From contig WTJR01000111.1 of NCBI GenBank assembly GCA_011524755.1, forward strand, positions 3,522 through 9,013: a DNA stretch of 5,492 nt, given 5' to 3'. The stretch's first letter is position 1; each line of letters starts with the position of its first letter. The notes beneath the pieces were generated by a model. The model was not told where the DNA came from and did not search any database. It saw only the letters and a program-made list of their open reading frames with translations. Origin of the DNA: Halieaceae bacterium (GTDB lineage: Bacteria; Pseudomonadota; Gammaproteobacteria; Pseudomonadales; Halieaceae). The translations under genes were made by a program, and so were the position numbers. This document shows, one piece after another, positions 1 to 5,314 of the stretch.

Positions 1-261
1 GCGACCACAGCGACATTTTTGCCGGTCATTGCTGCTATCGCTGCACAGTCGGGGATAGAGCCGCTAGTTCTATGCGTGCCGGTGACATTGGCGGCGAGCT
101 GCGCCTTCATGCTACCTGTAGCGACGCCACCGAATGCCATCGTATTTTCGTCGGGCGTTTTAACTATCCCAGAGATGGTGCGAGCCGGATTCTTCATGAA
201 TCTGGTCGCACTGGTCGTCCTCACACTGCTAGCAACCCTTGCAGTGCCATTGGTTTTTTAA
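1..261 (+). CDS. SLC13/DASS-family anion:Na+ symporter, C-terminal fragment
   Basis: The reading frame is open from the first base, so the gene begins outside the window and only its last 86 residues are present. Residues 32-48 fit the SLC13 family signature (A-S-x2-F-x2-P-V-A-x3-N-x-I-V). The TPPN at 42-45 occupies the place of the second ion-binding SNT-like loop of the family. It is followed by a short linker and a final hydrophobic helix (about 63-86) that ends the protein. Family members are inner-membrane symporters that import di- or tricarboxylates, or sulfate, with Na+. The substrate cannot be read from this fragment. Stop TAA at 259-261 lies 29 nt before the next gene's chosen start, so co-transcription with the SGNH hydrolase is likely. 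Family assignment is secure; substrate is unknown. Confidence 0.88.
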   Translation, partial: ATTATFLPVIAAIAAQSGIEPLVLCVPVTLAASCAFMLPVATPPNAIVFSSGVLTIPEMVRAGFFMNLVALVVLTLLATLAVPLVF

Positions 262-290
262 TCGTTTGATGGGTGGCCGAGCGACAGTTA

Positions 291-1067
291 ATGGTTAAGC
301 GAGTATTCAGTGTAGTCCTGATTATTTTTGGTCTGATAGGCCCTTCATTAGCGATTGCAGCTGAAACGTCGCTGACGCGCGTGCTGTTCGTTGGCAACAG
401 TTATCTCTATTACAACGACAGTCTTCACAACCACGTGAAGCGCATGGCATCCGAGCGCTTTTCTGGTATGGCCAGTCGAGACTTCCAATACAAGTCGGCG
501 ACCATTGGGGGTGCGCGACTACAGCATCATGACATTGAGTGGTTGCTCACCCCGGGCAAGATAGGTGTAGATCGACCTTTCCAAGCGGTGATCATGCAGG
601 GAGGGAGTTTCGAGCCTTTAAGCGCTGATACCCGAGAGATCTTCGTCGACACGGCGACACGTTACGCGGAAAAAGTGCGGGCTGTCGGTGGAACCCCTTT
701 TCTTTACATGACCCATGCCTACGTAACGCCCCATCGACGCACCGAACCGGGAATGATTGATCTTATAAGCGATACCTACAGGCATGCGGGTCGGGAGGCC
801 GAGGCTGAGGTCATCCCTGTGGGCTTGGCATTCGACCGATCATATAAGGAGCGACCTGGTTTTTCCCTTCATATGGCGTTTGACGGTACACATCCAAATC
901 TGCGTGGGACATTCCTAGGCGCCTATGTCACCTTCTTCACGCTATACGGTGACGCGGTGGATAGGCTGGACTACGATTATTTCGGAAGGATCAGCGCGGA
1001 CGAAATTGCGTATCTGCAGCGAATTGCGAAGGAAACGGTCGCCGATTTTCGTACTAGGGATAAGTGA
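291..1067 (+). CDS. Secreted SGNH/GDSL-like hydrolase
   Basis: 258 residues from ATG 291. An in-frame GTG at 273 would add six residues, but ATG 291 gives a clean signal peptide: MVKR, then a hydrophobic core, with likely cleavage after AIAA near residue 24. The mature protein opens with the block-I motif V-G-N-S-Y-L-Y-Y-N-D, with Ser37 as presumed nucleophile. Near the C-terminus D198-G-T-H201-P-N gives the Asp-x-x-His of block V. The segment V-I-M-Q-G-G-S (about 100-106) stands where many SGNH enzymes carry GxxN, as in subfamilies using a Gln instead. It therefore looks like a periplasmic or exported esterase or deacetylase-type hydrolase of unknown substrate. It follows the transporter gene closely on the same strand, which fits, but does not prove, release of an anionic product that is then imported. 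Fold assignment is good, substrate unknown. Confidence 0.82.
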   Translation: MVKRVFSVVLIIFGLIGPSLAIAAETSLTRVLFVGNSYLYYNDSLHNHVKRMASERFSGMASRDFQYKSATIGGARLQHHDIEWLLTPGKIGVDRPFQAVIMQGGSFEPLSADTREIFVDTATRYAEKVRAVGGTPFLYMTHAYVTPHRRTEPGMIDLISDTYRHAGREAEAEVIPVGLAFDRSYKERPGFSLHMAFDGTHPNLRGTFLGAYVTFFTLYGDAVDRLDYDYFGRISADEIAYLQRIAKETVADFRTRDK

Positions 1068-1079
1068 TGAGGTTTTGTT

Positions 1080-1090
1080 AGCATAATGCT
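1080..1090. repeat. Perfect short palindrome upstream of coq4
   Basis: AGCAT-A-ATGCT is an 11-bp perfect inverted repeat that also contains CATAAT, a 5-of-6 match to a -10 box, 20 nt before the coq4 start. No good -35 box is visible 16-18 nt upstream, so a promoter is only a possibility. The element could equally be chance. Confidence 0.25.
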
Positions 1091-1107
1091 GACATTCACA
1101 TATTTGG

Positions 1108-1872
1108 ATGCATACGATGCTGAATTCGTTGAGACATTGGTATGAGCAAAATCGCATTAAGCCCATACAAGCAGGGCTTGCGATTTCTCGATTGCTGCGC
1201 GACCCCGATGATACGGGTCAGGTATTCAAGGTTCTCGAAGCACTTCGGGGGGACTCTTTGAGTAGAGCACTTCGCCGCATGAGGAATGATGAGCGAGGGC
1301 AGACATTGCTCGAGGAACAACCGAACATCGTCAATGCACTGAATGATCGAGAGGCGCTTGCGGCGCTCCCAGAAGGCAGTATTGGAAGAGCCTATTACGA
1401 TTTTGTCCATGCTGAGGGACTGTCTGCCGACGGTCTGATTGCATCAAGTCACGAAGCGCCTCGCTTCGAGAAAATTGGGCAGGATCAGCGCTGGTTGGGA
1501 GATCGCTTGAGAGATATCCATGACTTACAGCACGTGATGACGGGTTACGGACGAGACACATTGGGTGAGCTGTGCTTGTTGTCGTTCATGACCACACAGG
1601 TACCGTCTCGCGGCATCGACTTCATTATTTTCATGGGTCGCACAAAAGGCCAAAAAGAGCAGCCTGGACTAAACTTGAAAGAGTTAATCGGTGAAGGACG
1701 ACAAATCGGAGAGGCAGCTGACTGGATGCTGTTTACGCGCTGGGAAGATCGTCTGCATGAGCCTCTAGAGACTGTGCGAGCGGAGTTGGGTTTCAAACCG
1801 CCAGTTAAATACCGCGAGGCATTGAAGTGGCTCGAGGGCGATCAAATGATTAGTCGATCGGCGGCGGCCTAA
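1108..1872 (+). CDS. coq4: Coq4-family ubiquinone biosynthesis protein
   Basis: 254 residues, the usual length for the family. The diagnostic metal-binding motif HDxxH(x11)E is complete: H138-D139-L-Q-H142, then E154, set in the sequence D-I-H-D-L-Q-H-V-M-T-G-Y-G-R-D. The helical N-terminal half (A-Y-Y-D-F-V at 95-100) and the C-terminal W-E-D-R-L region also fit Coq4. In eukaryotes Coq4 belongs to the ubiquinone synthesis complex and is linked to removal and replacement of the C1 carboxyl of the precursor ring. Bacterial homologues occur in some proteobacteria and are presumed to act on quinone intermediates at the inner membrane. There is no signal peptide. Two starts compete: ATG 1108 has no clear ribosome site, while ATG 1117 has GGA eight nt upstream and loses only three residues. 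It precedes the HD-domain gene by 124 nt. Confidence 0.87.
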   Translation: MHTMLNSLRHWYEQNRIKPIQAGLAISRLLRDPDDTGQVFKVLEALRGDSLSRALRRMRNDERGQTLLEEQPNIVNALNDREALAALPEGSIGRAYYDFVHAEGLSADGLIASSHEAPRFEKIGQDQRWLGDRLRDIHDLQHVMTGYGRDTLGELCLLSFMTTQVPSRGIDFIIFMGRTKGQKEQPGLNLKELIGEGRQIGEAADWMLFTRWEDRLHEPLETVRAELGFKPPVKYREALKWLEGDQMISRSAAA

Positions 1873-1904
1873 GCAGATTGGATTTGGGAGCCACCAAAAG
1901 GTCC

Positions 1905-1932
1905 GTAGCGAAAGCTGATCAAGCCACGCTAC
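1905..1932. repeat. Inverted repeat in the coq4-HD gene interval
   Basis: GTAGCG (1905-1910) pairs with CGCTAC (1927-1932), and inside them GCT (1914-1916) pairs with AGC (1922-1924) around a GATCA loop. No T-run follows, so this is not a standard intrinsic terminator. It may be an RNA hairpin or chance. The rest of the 1873-1996 interval shows no convincing promoter; CGTTAACG near 1957 is an isolated 8-bp palindrome. Confidence 0.3.
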
Positions 1933-1983
1933 TCTGATGAAGTAGATTAAGATAAACGGCGTTAACGGGTGTTGGCGCTAGCG

Positions 1984-1988
1984 AGGAG
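1984..1988 (+). promoter_or_regulatory. Strong ribosome binding site of the HD-domain gene
   Basis: AGGAG lies eight nt before ATG 1997 and is followed by an A-rich spacer. It fixes the start of the HD-domain gene and is the clearest ribosome site in the left half of the window. Confidence 0.8.
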
Positions 1989-1996
1989 AATAAAAA

Positions 1997-2599
1997 ATGA
2001 ATACAGCTGTTCCGGAACGCGCAAAATTCCACCACATGAAAGATGGAACGCTCGAGGATTGGACCATTATTGGTGCCGAGGTGCAGGAGTTTTCCAAAAC
2101 GCTGTACCAGCGAATTATTGATCATTTGTTGTTGCTCGAAGGCGACTGCGGTGGTTTTCCCGTTGATCGACTCACCCACTGTTTGCAGACAGCGACTCTG
2201 GCTCACAAAGACGGTAAAGACGAAGAATATGTCGTCTGTGCGCTGCTGCATGACATAGGTGATACGTTGGGGCCGGCCAACCACGCGGATATCGCTGCGG
2301 TCTTGCTTCAGCCCTACGTCAGTGAAGCTAACCATTGGATGGTGAAGCATCACGCAATTTTCCAAGGGTATTATTTCTTCGAGTATCTGGGTCTCGATAA
2401 GAACATGCGGGAGCAGTTCAAAGACCATCCTCTTTATGATCAGACGCTCGAGTTCATTGAGAAATATGATGCACCAGCCTTTGATCCCGATGCTGAAACC
2501 TACCCGCTGTCGTTTTTTGAGCCGATGATTCAGCGTGTGTTCGAAAAACCCAAGCAGTCGCTGTACAAGAGCGAAGGCTCGACCACTTTCCAAGACTAA
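1997..2599 (+). CDS. HD-domain protein, PhnZ/MIOX-like diiron type
   Basis: 200-residue soluble protein with no signal peptide. The order of possible metal ligands is H61 (L-T-H-C-L-Q-T-A), H85-D86 (A-L-L-H-D-I-G-D), H96, H118, and D158 (E-K-Y-D-A-P). The 24-residue step from H61 to H85 and the six-ligand order H-HD-H-H-D match the diiron HD proteins, meaning the oxygenases PhnZ/TmpB and myo-inositol oxygenase, rather than mononuclear HD phosphohydrolases. The stretch before H61 (C-G-G-F-P-V-D-R-L-T-H) aligns with the PhnZ lid region but shows Cys and Phe where, from memory, PhnZ has Tyr and Glu. The usual phosphonate oxygenase chemistry is therefore doubtful. An unknown oxygenase or a phosphohydrolase are both open. 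It is followed 3 nt later by the PepSY membrane protein gene. Domain call is strong; substrate is unknown. Confidence 0.85.
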   Translation: MNTAVPERAKFHHMKDGTLEDWTIIGAEVQEFSKTLYQRIIDHLLLLEGDCGGFPVDRLTHCLQTATLAHKDGKDEEYVVCALLHDIGDTLGPANHADIAAVLLQPYVSEANHWMVKHHAIFQGYYFFEYLGLDKNMREQFKDHPLYDQTLEFIEKYDAPAFDPDAETYPLSFFEPMIQRVFEKPKQSLYKSEGSTTFQD

Positions 2600-2602
2600 G
2601 TA

Positions 2603-3361
2603 GTGGCGGTATCTGAGGTATCCGAGGCGTCTGAGGTCCCCGAAAAAGGATCTAAGTGGCCCTACAGGGTTGTGTCCCTTGCTTGGCAAAGGCGTCTTCG
2701 CGTTTGGCACCGACGTCTAGCCATAGTCACAGCCATTCAGCTCCTCTTGTGGACGGTGAGTGGCATTTACTTTGCCTTTGTTGATATCACGATGGTGCGG
2801 GGTGAGCCGCATCGTCTAGCGCCTCCAACACAATCCATCGACCTTGCCAAATTTGATTTCCCGATCGCTTCGACAAGCCAGGTACTAATAAAACCCCGAC
2901 TGTCAGGCGAGCTTGTTGTTGGTGTAACAGATCCAGAGTCAGGTCTTACAGAGTGGTTGGGTTCTGACGGTCAGCCCGTGACTCCGTTGACTTCGGAGCA
3001 GGCGATTTCAGCGGTGTCGAGTAAAACGGATATTACGGTGAACGTTACCGAGTGGGTGACAACCGCCGCAGAAGCGGCCGAATACAGAGGCCGCCAACTT
3101 CCGTTGTGGCGCGCCTACAGCGCGGAGAATCCTTCCCTTCGGGTCTACGTTGATCCTCGCTCGGGCGATATTGTCGCCATTCGAAATCTGGCATGGCGAG
3201 CATGGGATTTCTTATGGATGCTCCATATCATGGATTATGACGACCGCGACGACATTGGCACCTGGCTGCTCAAGCTATTTTCCGTGATGGCGCTACTCAC
3301 GGCCATCGCTGGCATTGCCCTTTACGTGATGATTCCCTGGAGACGCGCCTCTAAGGGCTAG
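2603..3361 (+). CDS. PepSY-domain membrane protein
   Basis: 252 residues from GTG 2603, directly after the HD gene's TAA and in the same frame. No in-frame ATG lies near the N-terminus and the next GTG, at 2672, has no better ribosome site, so the exact start is uncertain and translational coupling is likely. After a charged N-terminal stretch of V/A-x-E repeats comes V-W-H-R-R-L-A, then a first membrane helix (about 39-60). A periplasmic part follows, ending in a PepSY-like unit (about 128-195: T-S-E-Q-A-I-S-A-V, later L-R-V-Y-V-D-P-R-S-G-D-I-V). Then comes W-D-F-L-W-M-L-H208-I-M-D and a second helix (about 221-244). PepSY membrane proteins occur with iron uptake or heme-linked redox proteins and peptidases. 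H36 and H208, each close to a membrane helix, are possible heme or metal ligands, which is inference. Precise function unknown. Confidence 0.8.
   Translation: MAVSEVSEASEVPEKGSKWPYRVVSLAWQRRLRVWHRRLAIVTAIQLLLWTVSGIYFAFVDITMVRGEPHRLAPPTQSIDLAKFDFPIASTSQVLIKPRLSGELVVGVTDPESGLTEWLGSDGQPVTPLTSEQAISAVSSKTDITVNVTEWVTTAAEAAEYRGRQLPLWRAYSAENPSLRVYVDPRSGDIVAIRNLAWRAWDFLWMLHIMDYDDRDDIGTWLLKLFSVMALLTAIAGIALYVMIPWRRASKG
2609..2644 (+). repeat. Four 9-bp tandem units coding V/A-x-E
   Basis: Units gtatctgag, gtatccgag, gcgtctgag and gtccccgaa lie head to tail and encode VSE-VSE-ASE-VPE at residues 3-14 of the PepSY protein. Units one and two differ at a single base. Because the unit is nine bases, gain or loss of copies would keep the reading frame. 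Confidence 0.7.
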
Positions 3362-3373
3362 TTTAGTGGGTGC

Positions 3374-3403
3374 TCGCGGATCACGGATGCATAGCCACCG
3401 CGA
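3374..3403. terminator. Possible hairpin between convergent genes
   Basis: TCGCGG (3374-3379) pairs with CCGCGA (3398-3403) across an 18-nt loop, in the 78-nt gap where the PepSY gene and the metal operon converge. A second pair, GATCTA (3426-3431) with TAGATC (3447-3452), straddles the stop codon of the MerT-like gene. Neither has a following T-run, so intrinsic termination is only a guess from position. Confidence 0.22.
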
Positions 3404-3439
3404 TGTATCGACAGCTCAACAGCCAGATCTACTGAAAAA

Positions 3440-3823
3440 CTACAGATAGATCAGTGGCCAGAGGTAGGCAAAGAACACGCCGGTCGCATATACCCCAACC
3501 GATACTCCCAGAAGGCGTCGACTTAGAGCGCGCAGTCGCATGCATGCCGCCGCTTGCTCTGGATCAACAGGGCAAGGTGCATTTCTGGACTGCCATTGCA
3601 TGAAGGCTGACAAAGCCAACAAAAGACCCGACGCGATAAACAGTGGCCCCTTATTGGCGGATAGCCACATGATGCCGGGAAATGTTGCGGTCAGGCCCGC
3701 CATCACTGCGCCCGCACCCACGGTAATTAAGAGGGCAGGTAGGGCACAGCAAAGCAGGGTTGATGTGCTTGCAAACAGTGACAGCGTAGGCCCGATTAGC
3801 GTTCGGCGATCAATGGGATTCAT
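3440..3823 (-). CDS. MerT-like small metal-transport membrane protein
   Basis: 127 residues with about three to four membrane segments (roughly 14-36, 38-54, 60-76 and 105-124). The first segment carries a vicinal pair, L-L-C25-C26-A-L-P, as in MerT. A cytoplasmic-type loop before the last helix holds C84-P-V-D-P-E-Q-A-A-A-C94, recalling the second cysteine pair of MerT. MerT takes metal from periplasmic MerP through its membrane cysteines and passes it inward. Here the preceding gene is a MerP-like CxxC protein and the two overlap by 4 nt (ATGA), which supports a working pair. The operon regulator is of the copper-sensing type and no mercuric reductase or MerR is present in the window, so Cu(I) is a more likely cargo than Hg(II). 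Transport direction cannot be told. It is the last gene of its operon. Confidence 0.65.
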   Translation of the reverse strand: MNPIDRRTLIGPTLSLFASTSTLLCCALPALLITVGAGAVMAGLTATFPGIMWLSANKGPLFIASGLLLALSAFMQWQSRNAPCPVDPEQAAACMRLRALSRRLLGVSVGVYATGVFFAYLWPLIYL

Positions 3824-4332
3824 CCGCCCATTGCCTCACTATCTCGGCGGATGGCTGCAATGCGATAACCGGCCTGCTTGGCAAGTTTCTCAATTTGCTT
3901 GTCAGAGAGGTCCGAGCCGTCGTTAATCACAAGGCTAAGCGTTTTCTTGTCGAGGTCGACGTAGATAGCGGCGACTTCATCGCGCTTGCTAAAGATCTTA
4001 TTCATGGCCGTAGCGCAGAAGTCGCAGACAACACCCAAGACATCGACTACGACAGGCGCGCCGCCATTGGCGAGTGCCGCAGAGATCTCATCCGTGTGGG
4101 TGATGGTGGCTGCCTTCATCCCCATATCCCCATGATCGTGCGCCATTGCATTGTGGTCATGAGACTCATGCTCATGACTAGCGCCATGGTCGTGTTCAGC
4201 ACCGTGATCATGATTCATATCGGCATGATTCATCTGGCCGCCACCGTGATGCTTCATCTCGTGCTTGCCGTCGTCTGCATAAGCGGATGTTGATAGCGCC
4301 GCTGCGATGAAGAGTGAAATTGTCTTGTTCAT
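3820..4332 (-). CDS. Periplasmic His-rich protein with C-terminal CxxC heavy-metal-associated domain
   Basis: 170 residues. An N-terminal signal peptide (M-N-K-T then a hydrophobic core, likely cleaved after S-A-Y-A at residue 19) sends it to the periplasm. Residues 24-67 are a low-complexity metal-binding stretch with 14 histidines in H-D-H, H-E-H and similar units, plus Met and Asp. Residues 93-162 resemble a heavy-metal-associated (HMA/MerP/CopZ-like) fold. V-V-C103-D-F-C106-A-T-A-M replaces the usual GMTCxxC, and V-Y-like strand I-Y-V-D-L-D-K-K-T-L-S-L and a final A-G-Y-R-I-A follow as in the family. It probably binds and buffers copper or a similar soft metal and hands it to the MerT-like protein, whose gene overlaps its end by 4 nt. 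A GGAGG ribosome site lies just upstream, in the 10-nt gap after the barrel gene. Confidence 0.8.
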   Translation of the reverse strand: MNKTISLFIAAALSTSAYADDGKHEMKHHGGGQMNHADMNHDHGAEHDHGASHEHESHDHNAMAHDHGDMGMKAATITHTDEISAALANGGAPVVVDVLGVVCDFCATAMNKIFSKRDEVAAIYVDLDKKTLSLVINDGSDLSDKQIEKLAKQAGYRIAAIRRDSEAMGG

Positions 4333-4336
4333 AAGT

Positions 4337-4341
4337 CCTCC
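4337..4341 (-). promoter_or_regulatory. Ribosome binding site of the His-rich HMA gene
   Basis: On the minus strand GGAGG sits four nt before the ATG at 4332-4330, filling most of the 10-nt gap after the barrel gene. It supports independent, strong initiation of this periplasmic protein within the operon. Confidence 0.7.
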
Positions 4342-4342
4342 G

Positions 4343-4993
4343 TTAGAAACGGTAAGTAAAATTAAAGAGTGGACTCGGGTCCGAGAGGTTATAGCCCACC
4401 TCTAGGAGCGCTGGGCCCTTAAAAAATCTCAGTAGCGGTGTCACCGACGTTCTTTCATCCATGTGTTCACGGTGGTCAACTTCTAACATGAGCCATGTGT
4501 GCAACGCGCCTGTATCACCTTCGTAGGGTGCCCATCCCACGCGCGCGGCATGCATGGTTTGATTGCCTAGTTGACCGAGATGCATTCTCCGCCCTTCATA
4601 ACTGACAAAGAGAGATCGTGTCTCCCAGTCGGCCATGACGCCAACAAATTTCGCTGTCTCCGAGTTTTCGATGCCACTAACGTCGCGCTCAGCCGTCCCA
4701 ATCCCACCAGAAAAATAGAGGTTGGCTTGGTAGTCGCGACCAAACCAGCGCTTAGCTAAAAACGTTGGTTGTATGGCAGTGACGCGCGTATCGGAGCCGC
4801 GTTGCCACTCATAGCGCGCACCAACTGAGAGGTTATAGTTCAACGTGTAATGCAAGAGTCCAGCAGAAGATGCTCGATTCGATGTTTCTATCAGTGTCCA
4901 GCCACCTGCGTAAGATACCGGGCGCGCAACCGCCGTCGCACAGGCTATGAGCGACATCGAAACCAGAGCGATCCTGAGGATCGTCTTGATCAT
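4343..4993 (-). CDS. Outer-membrane beta-barrel protein of the metal operon
   Basis: 216 residues. The N-terminus (M-I-K-T then a hydrophobic run to A-C-A-T-A-V-A at about 23) is a signal sequence. L-I-A-C at 15-18 weakly resembles a lipobox, but cleavage after A-V-A is more natural for a barrel. The mature part has many short amphipathic strands with aromatic residues (for example L-H-Y-T-L-N-Y-N-L-S-V-G, Q-A-N-L-Y-F-S-G-G-I-G, S-L-F-V-S-Y-E-G-R). It ends in F-N-F-T-Y-R-F, and the C-terminal Phe is the usual barrel-assembly signal. Length suits an 8- to 10-strand barrel. I do not recognise a named family. The gene starts inside the end of csoR (ATGA overlap), so it is expected to respond to the same metal. 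A role in metal passage, or in surface change under metal stress, is inference. Confidence 0.7.
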   Translation of the reverse strand: MIKTILRIALVSMSLIACATAVARPVSYAGGWTLIETSNRASSAGLLHYTLNYNLSVGARYEWQRGSDTRVTAIQPTFLAKRWFGRDYQANLYFSGGIGTAERDVSGIENSETAKFVGVMADWETRSLFVSYEGRRMHLGQLGNQTMHAARVGWAPYEGDTGALHTWLMLEVDHREHMDERTSVTPLLRFFKGPALLEVGYNLSDPSPLFNFTYRF

Positions 4994-5262
4994 TTCTTAC
5001 CTCGCATCACTTTGATCAGCTCTTCGATCTTGGCTTCGCGCTCGCCGAGGTTGTCACCTTCCAGTGCGTGTTGGACGCAGGTCGCAATGTGGTCGTCCAA
5101 AATGATCGATTCGAGACTGGATAGCGCGGCTCTGGCTGCCTGGACCTGCTGAGCGATATCGATGCAGTAGCGGTCGTCGCCCACCATTCGGCGCAGTGCT
5201 TTGACTTGGCCCTCGATGCGCGCGAGTCGTCTATCAACATTGTCACGGGTTTCTTGTTTCAC
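4990..5262 (-). CDS. csoR: CsoR-family copper-sensing transcriptional repressor
   Basis: 90 residues, the normal length for the all-helical CsoR/RcnR/FrmR family. The start is GTG (5262-5260), chosen because GGAGGT lies just upstream. Family features are R-R-L-A-R-I-E-G-Q-V-K-A-L near the N-terminus and the ligand series C33 (Y-C-I-D-I), H58 (D-D-H-I-A-T) and C62. The spacing C-x24-H-x3-C is that of Cu(I)-sensing CsoR. RcnR (nickel/cobalt) has His at the last position, and persulfide-sensing CstR lacks the middle His. The protein is expected to bind DNA without metal and leave it on binding Cu(I). It is first in a four-gene operon and should control itself through the perfect palindrome in its promoter. 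Copper is the best-supported effector; other soft metals are not excluded. Confidence 0.9.
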   Translation of the reverse strand: MKQETRDNVDRRLARIEGQVKALRRMVGDDRYCIDIAQQVQAARAALSSLESIILDDHIATCVQHALEGDNLGEREAKIEELIKVMRGKK

Positions 5263-5267
5263 GCTTT

Positions 5268-5273
5268 ACCTCC
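5268..5273 (-). promoter_or_regulatory. Ribosome binding site that sets the csoR GTG start
   Basis: On the minus strand GGAGGT lies five nt before the GTG start codon. No ATG is available at this position in the frame, so this site decides the start. Confidence 0.82.
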
Positions 5274-5284
5274 GATTTGGCGCG

Positions 5285-5314
5285 AGAATACCCCCAGGGG
5301 GTATTCGTCGTCAA
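5285..5314 (-). promoter_or_regulatory. sigma70-type promoter of the csoR operon
   Basis: Read on the minus strand: -35 TTGACG (5314-5309), an 18-nt spacer, and -10 TATTCT (5290-5285). The start of transcription should fall near 5278, leaving a short leader of about 16 nt that just holds the ribosome site. The spacer and most of the -10 box are made of the operator palindrome, so a bound repressor would block polymerase directly. Confidence 0.7.
5286..5306. promoter_or_regulatory. Perfect 21-bp palindromic CsoR operator
   Basis: Half-sites GAATACCCCC and GGGGGTATTC meet at a single central A (5296) with no mismatch. ATAC plus C-tract and G-tract plus GTAT is the form typical of CsoR-family operators, with the GC tracts giving the A-form-like DNA these proteins read. 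It overlaps the -10 box of the csoR promoter, which fits autorepression. Confidence 0.85.

Noticed and set aside
1919..2710. A 263-codon open frame on the minus strand opposite the HD gene
   Set aside because: It lies antiparallel over a gene with clear HD motifs and a strong ribosome site, and its translation shows no recognisable domain or signal; it is an antisense shadow.
4141..4260. Repeated catgatcgtg-like units suggesting a DNA repeat or CRISPR-like array
   Set aside because: The repetition comes from His-Asp-His codons in the metal-binding stretch; units are irregular, short and in frame with a coding gene.
3540..4293. Two plus-strand open frames across the MerT-like and His-rich genes
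   Set aside because: Both mirror real minus-strand genes with motifs, signal sequence and operon overlaps; their translations look like unstructured shadow protein.
3440..5262. Mercury resistance (mer) operon
   Set aside because: No MerR or MerA is present, and the regulator is clearly of the CsoR type with a C-H-C copper fingerprint.
4990..5262. RcnR, FrmR or CstR identity for the regulator
   Set aside because: The third ligand position is Cys62 rather than His or Asp, and the middle His58 missing in persulfide sensors is present.
5277..5307. MerR-type rightward promoter TTGGCG, 19-nt spacer, TATTCG around the palindrome
   Set aside because: The long spacer recalls MerR targets, but both boxes are weak (4 and 3 of 6), no MerR protein is present, and the leftward promoter on the same palindrome fits much better.
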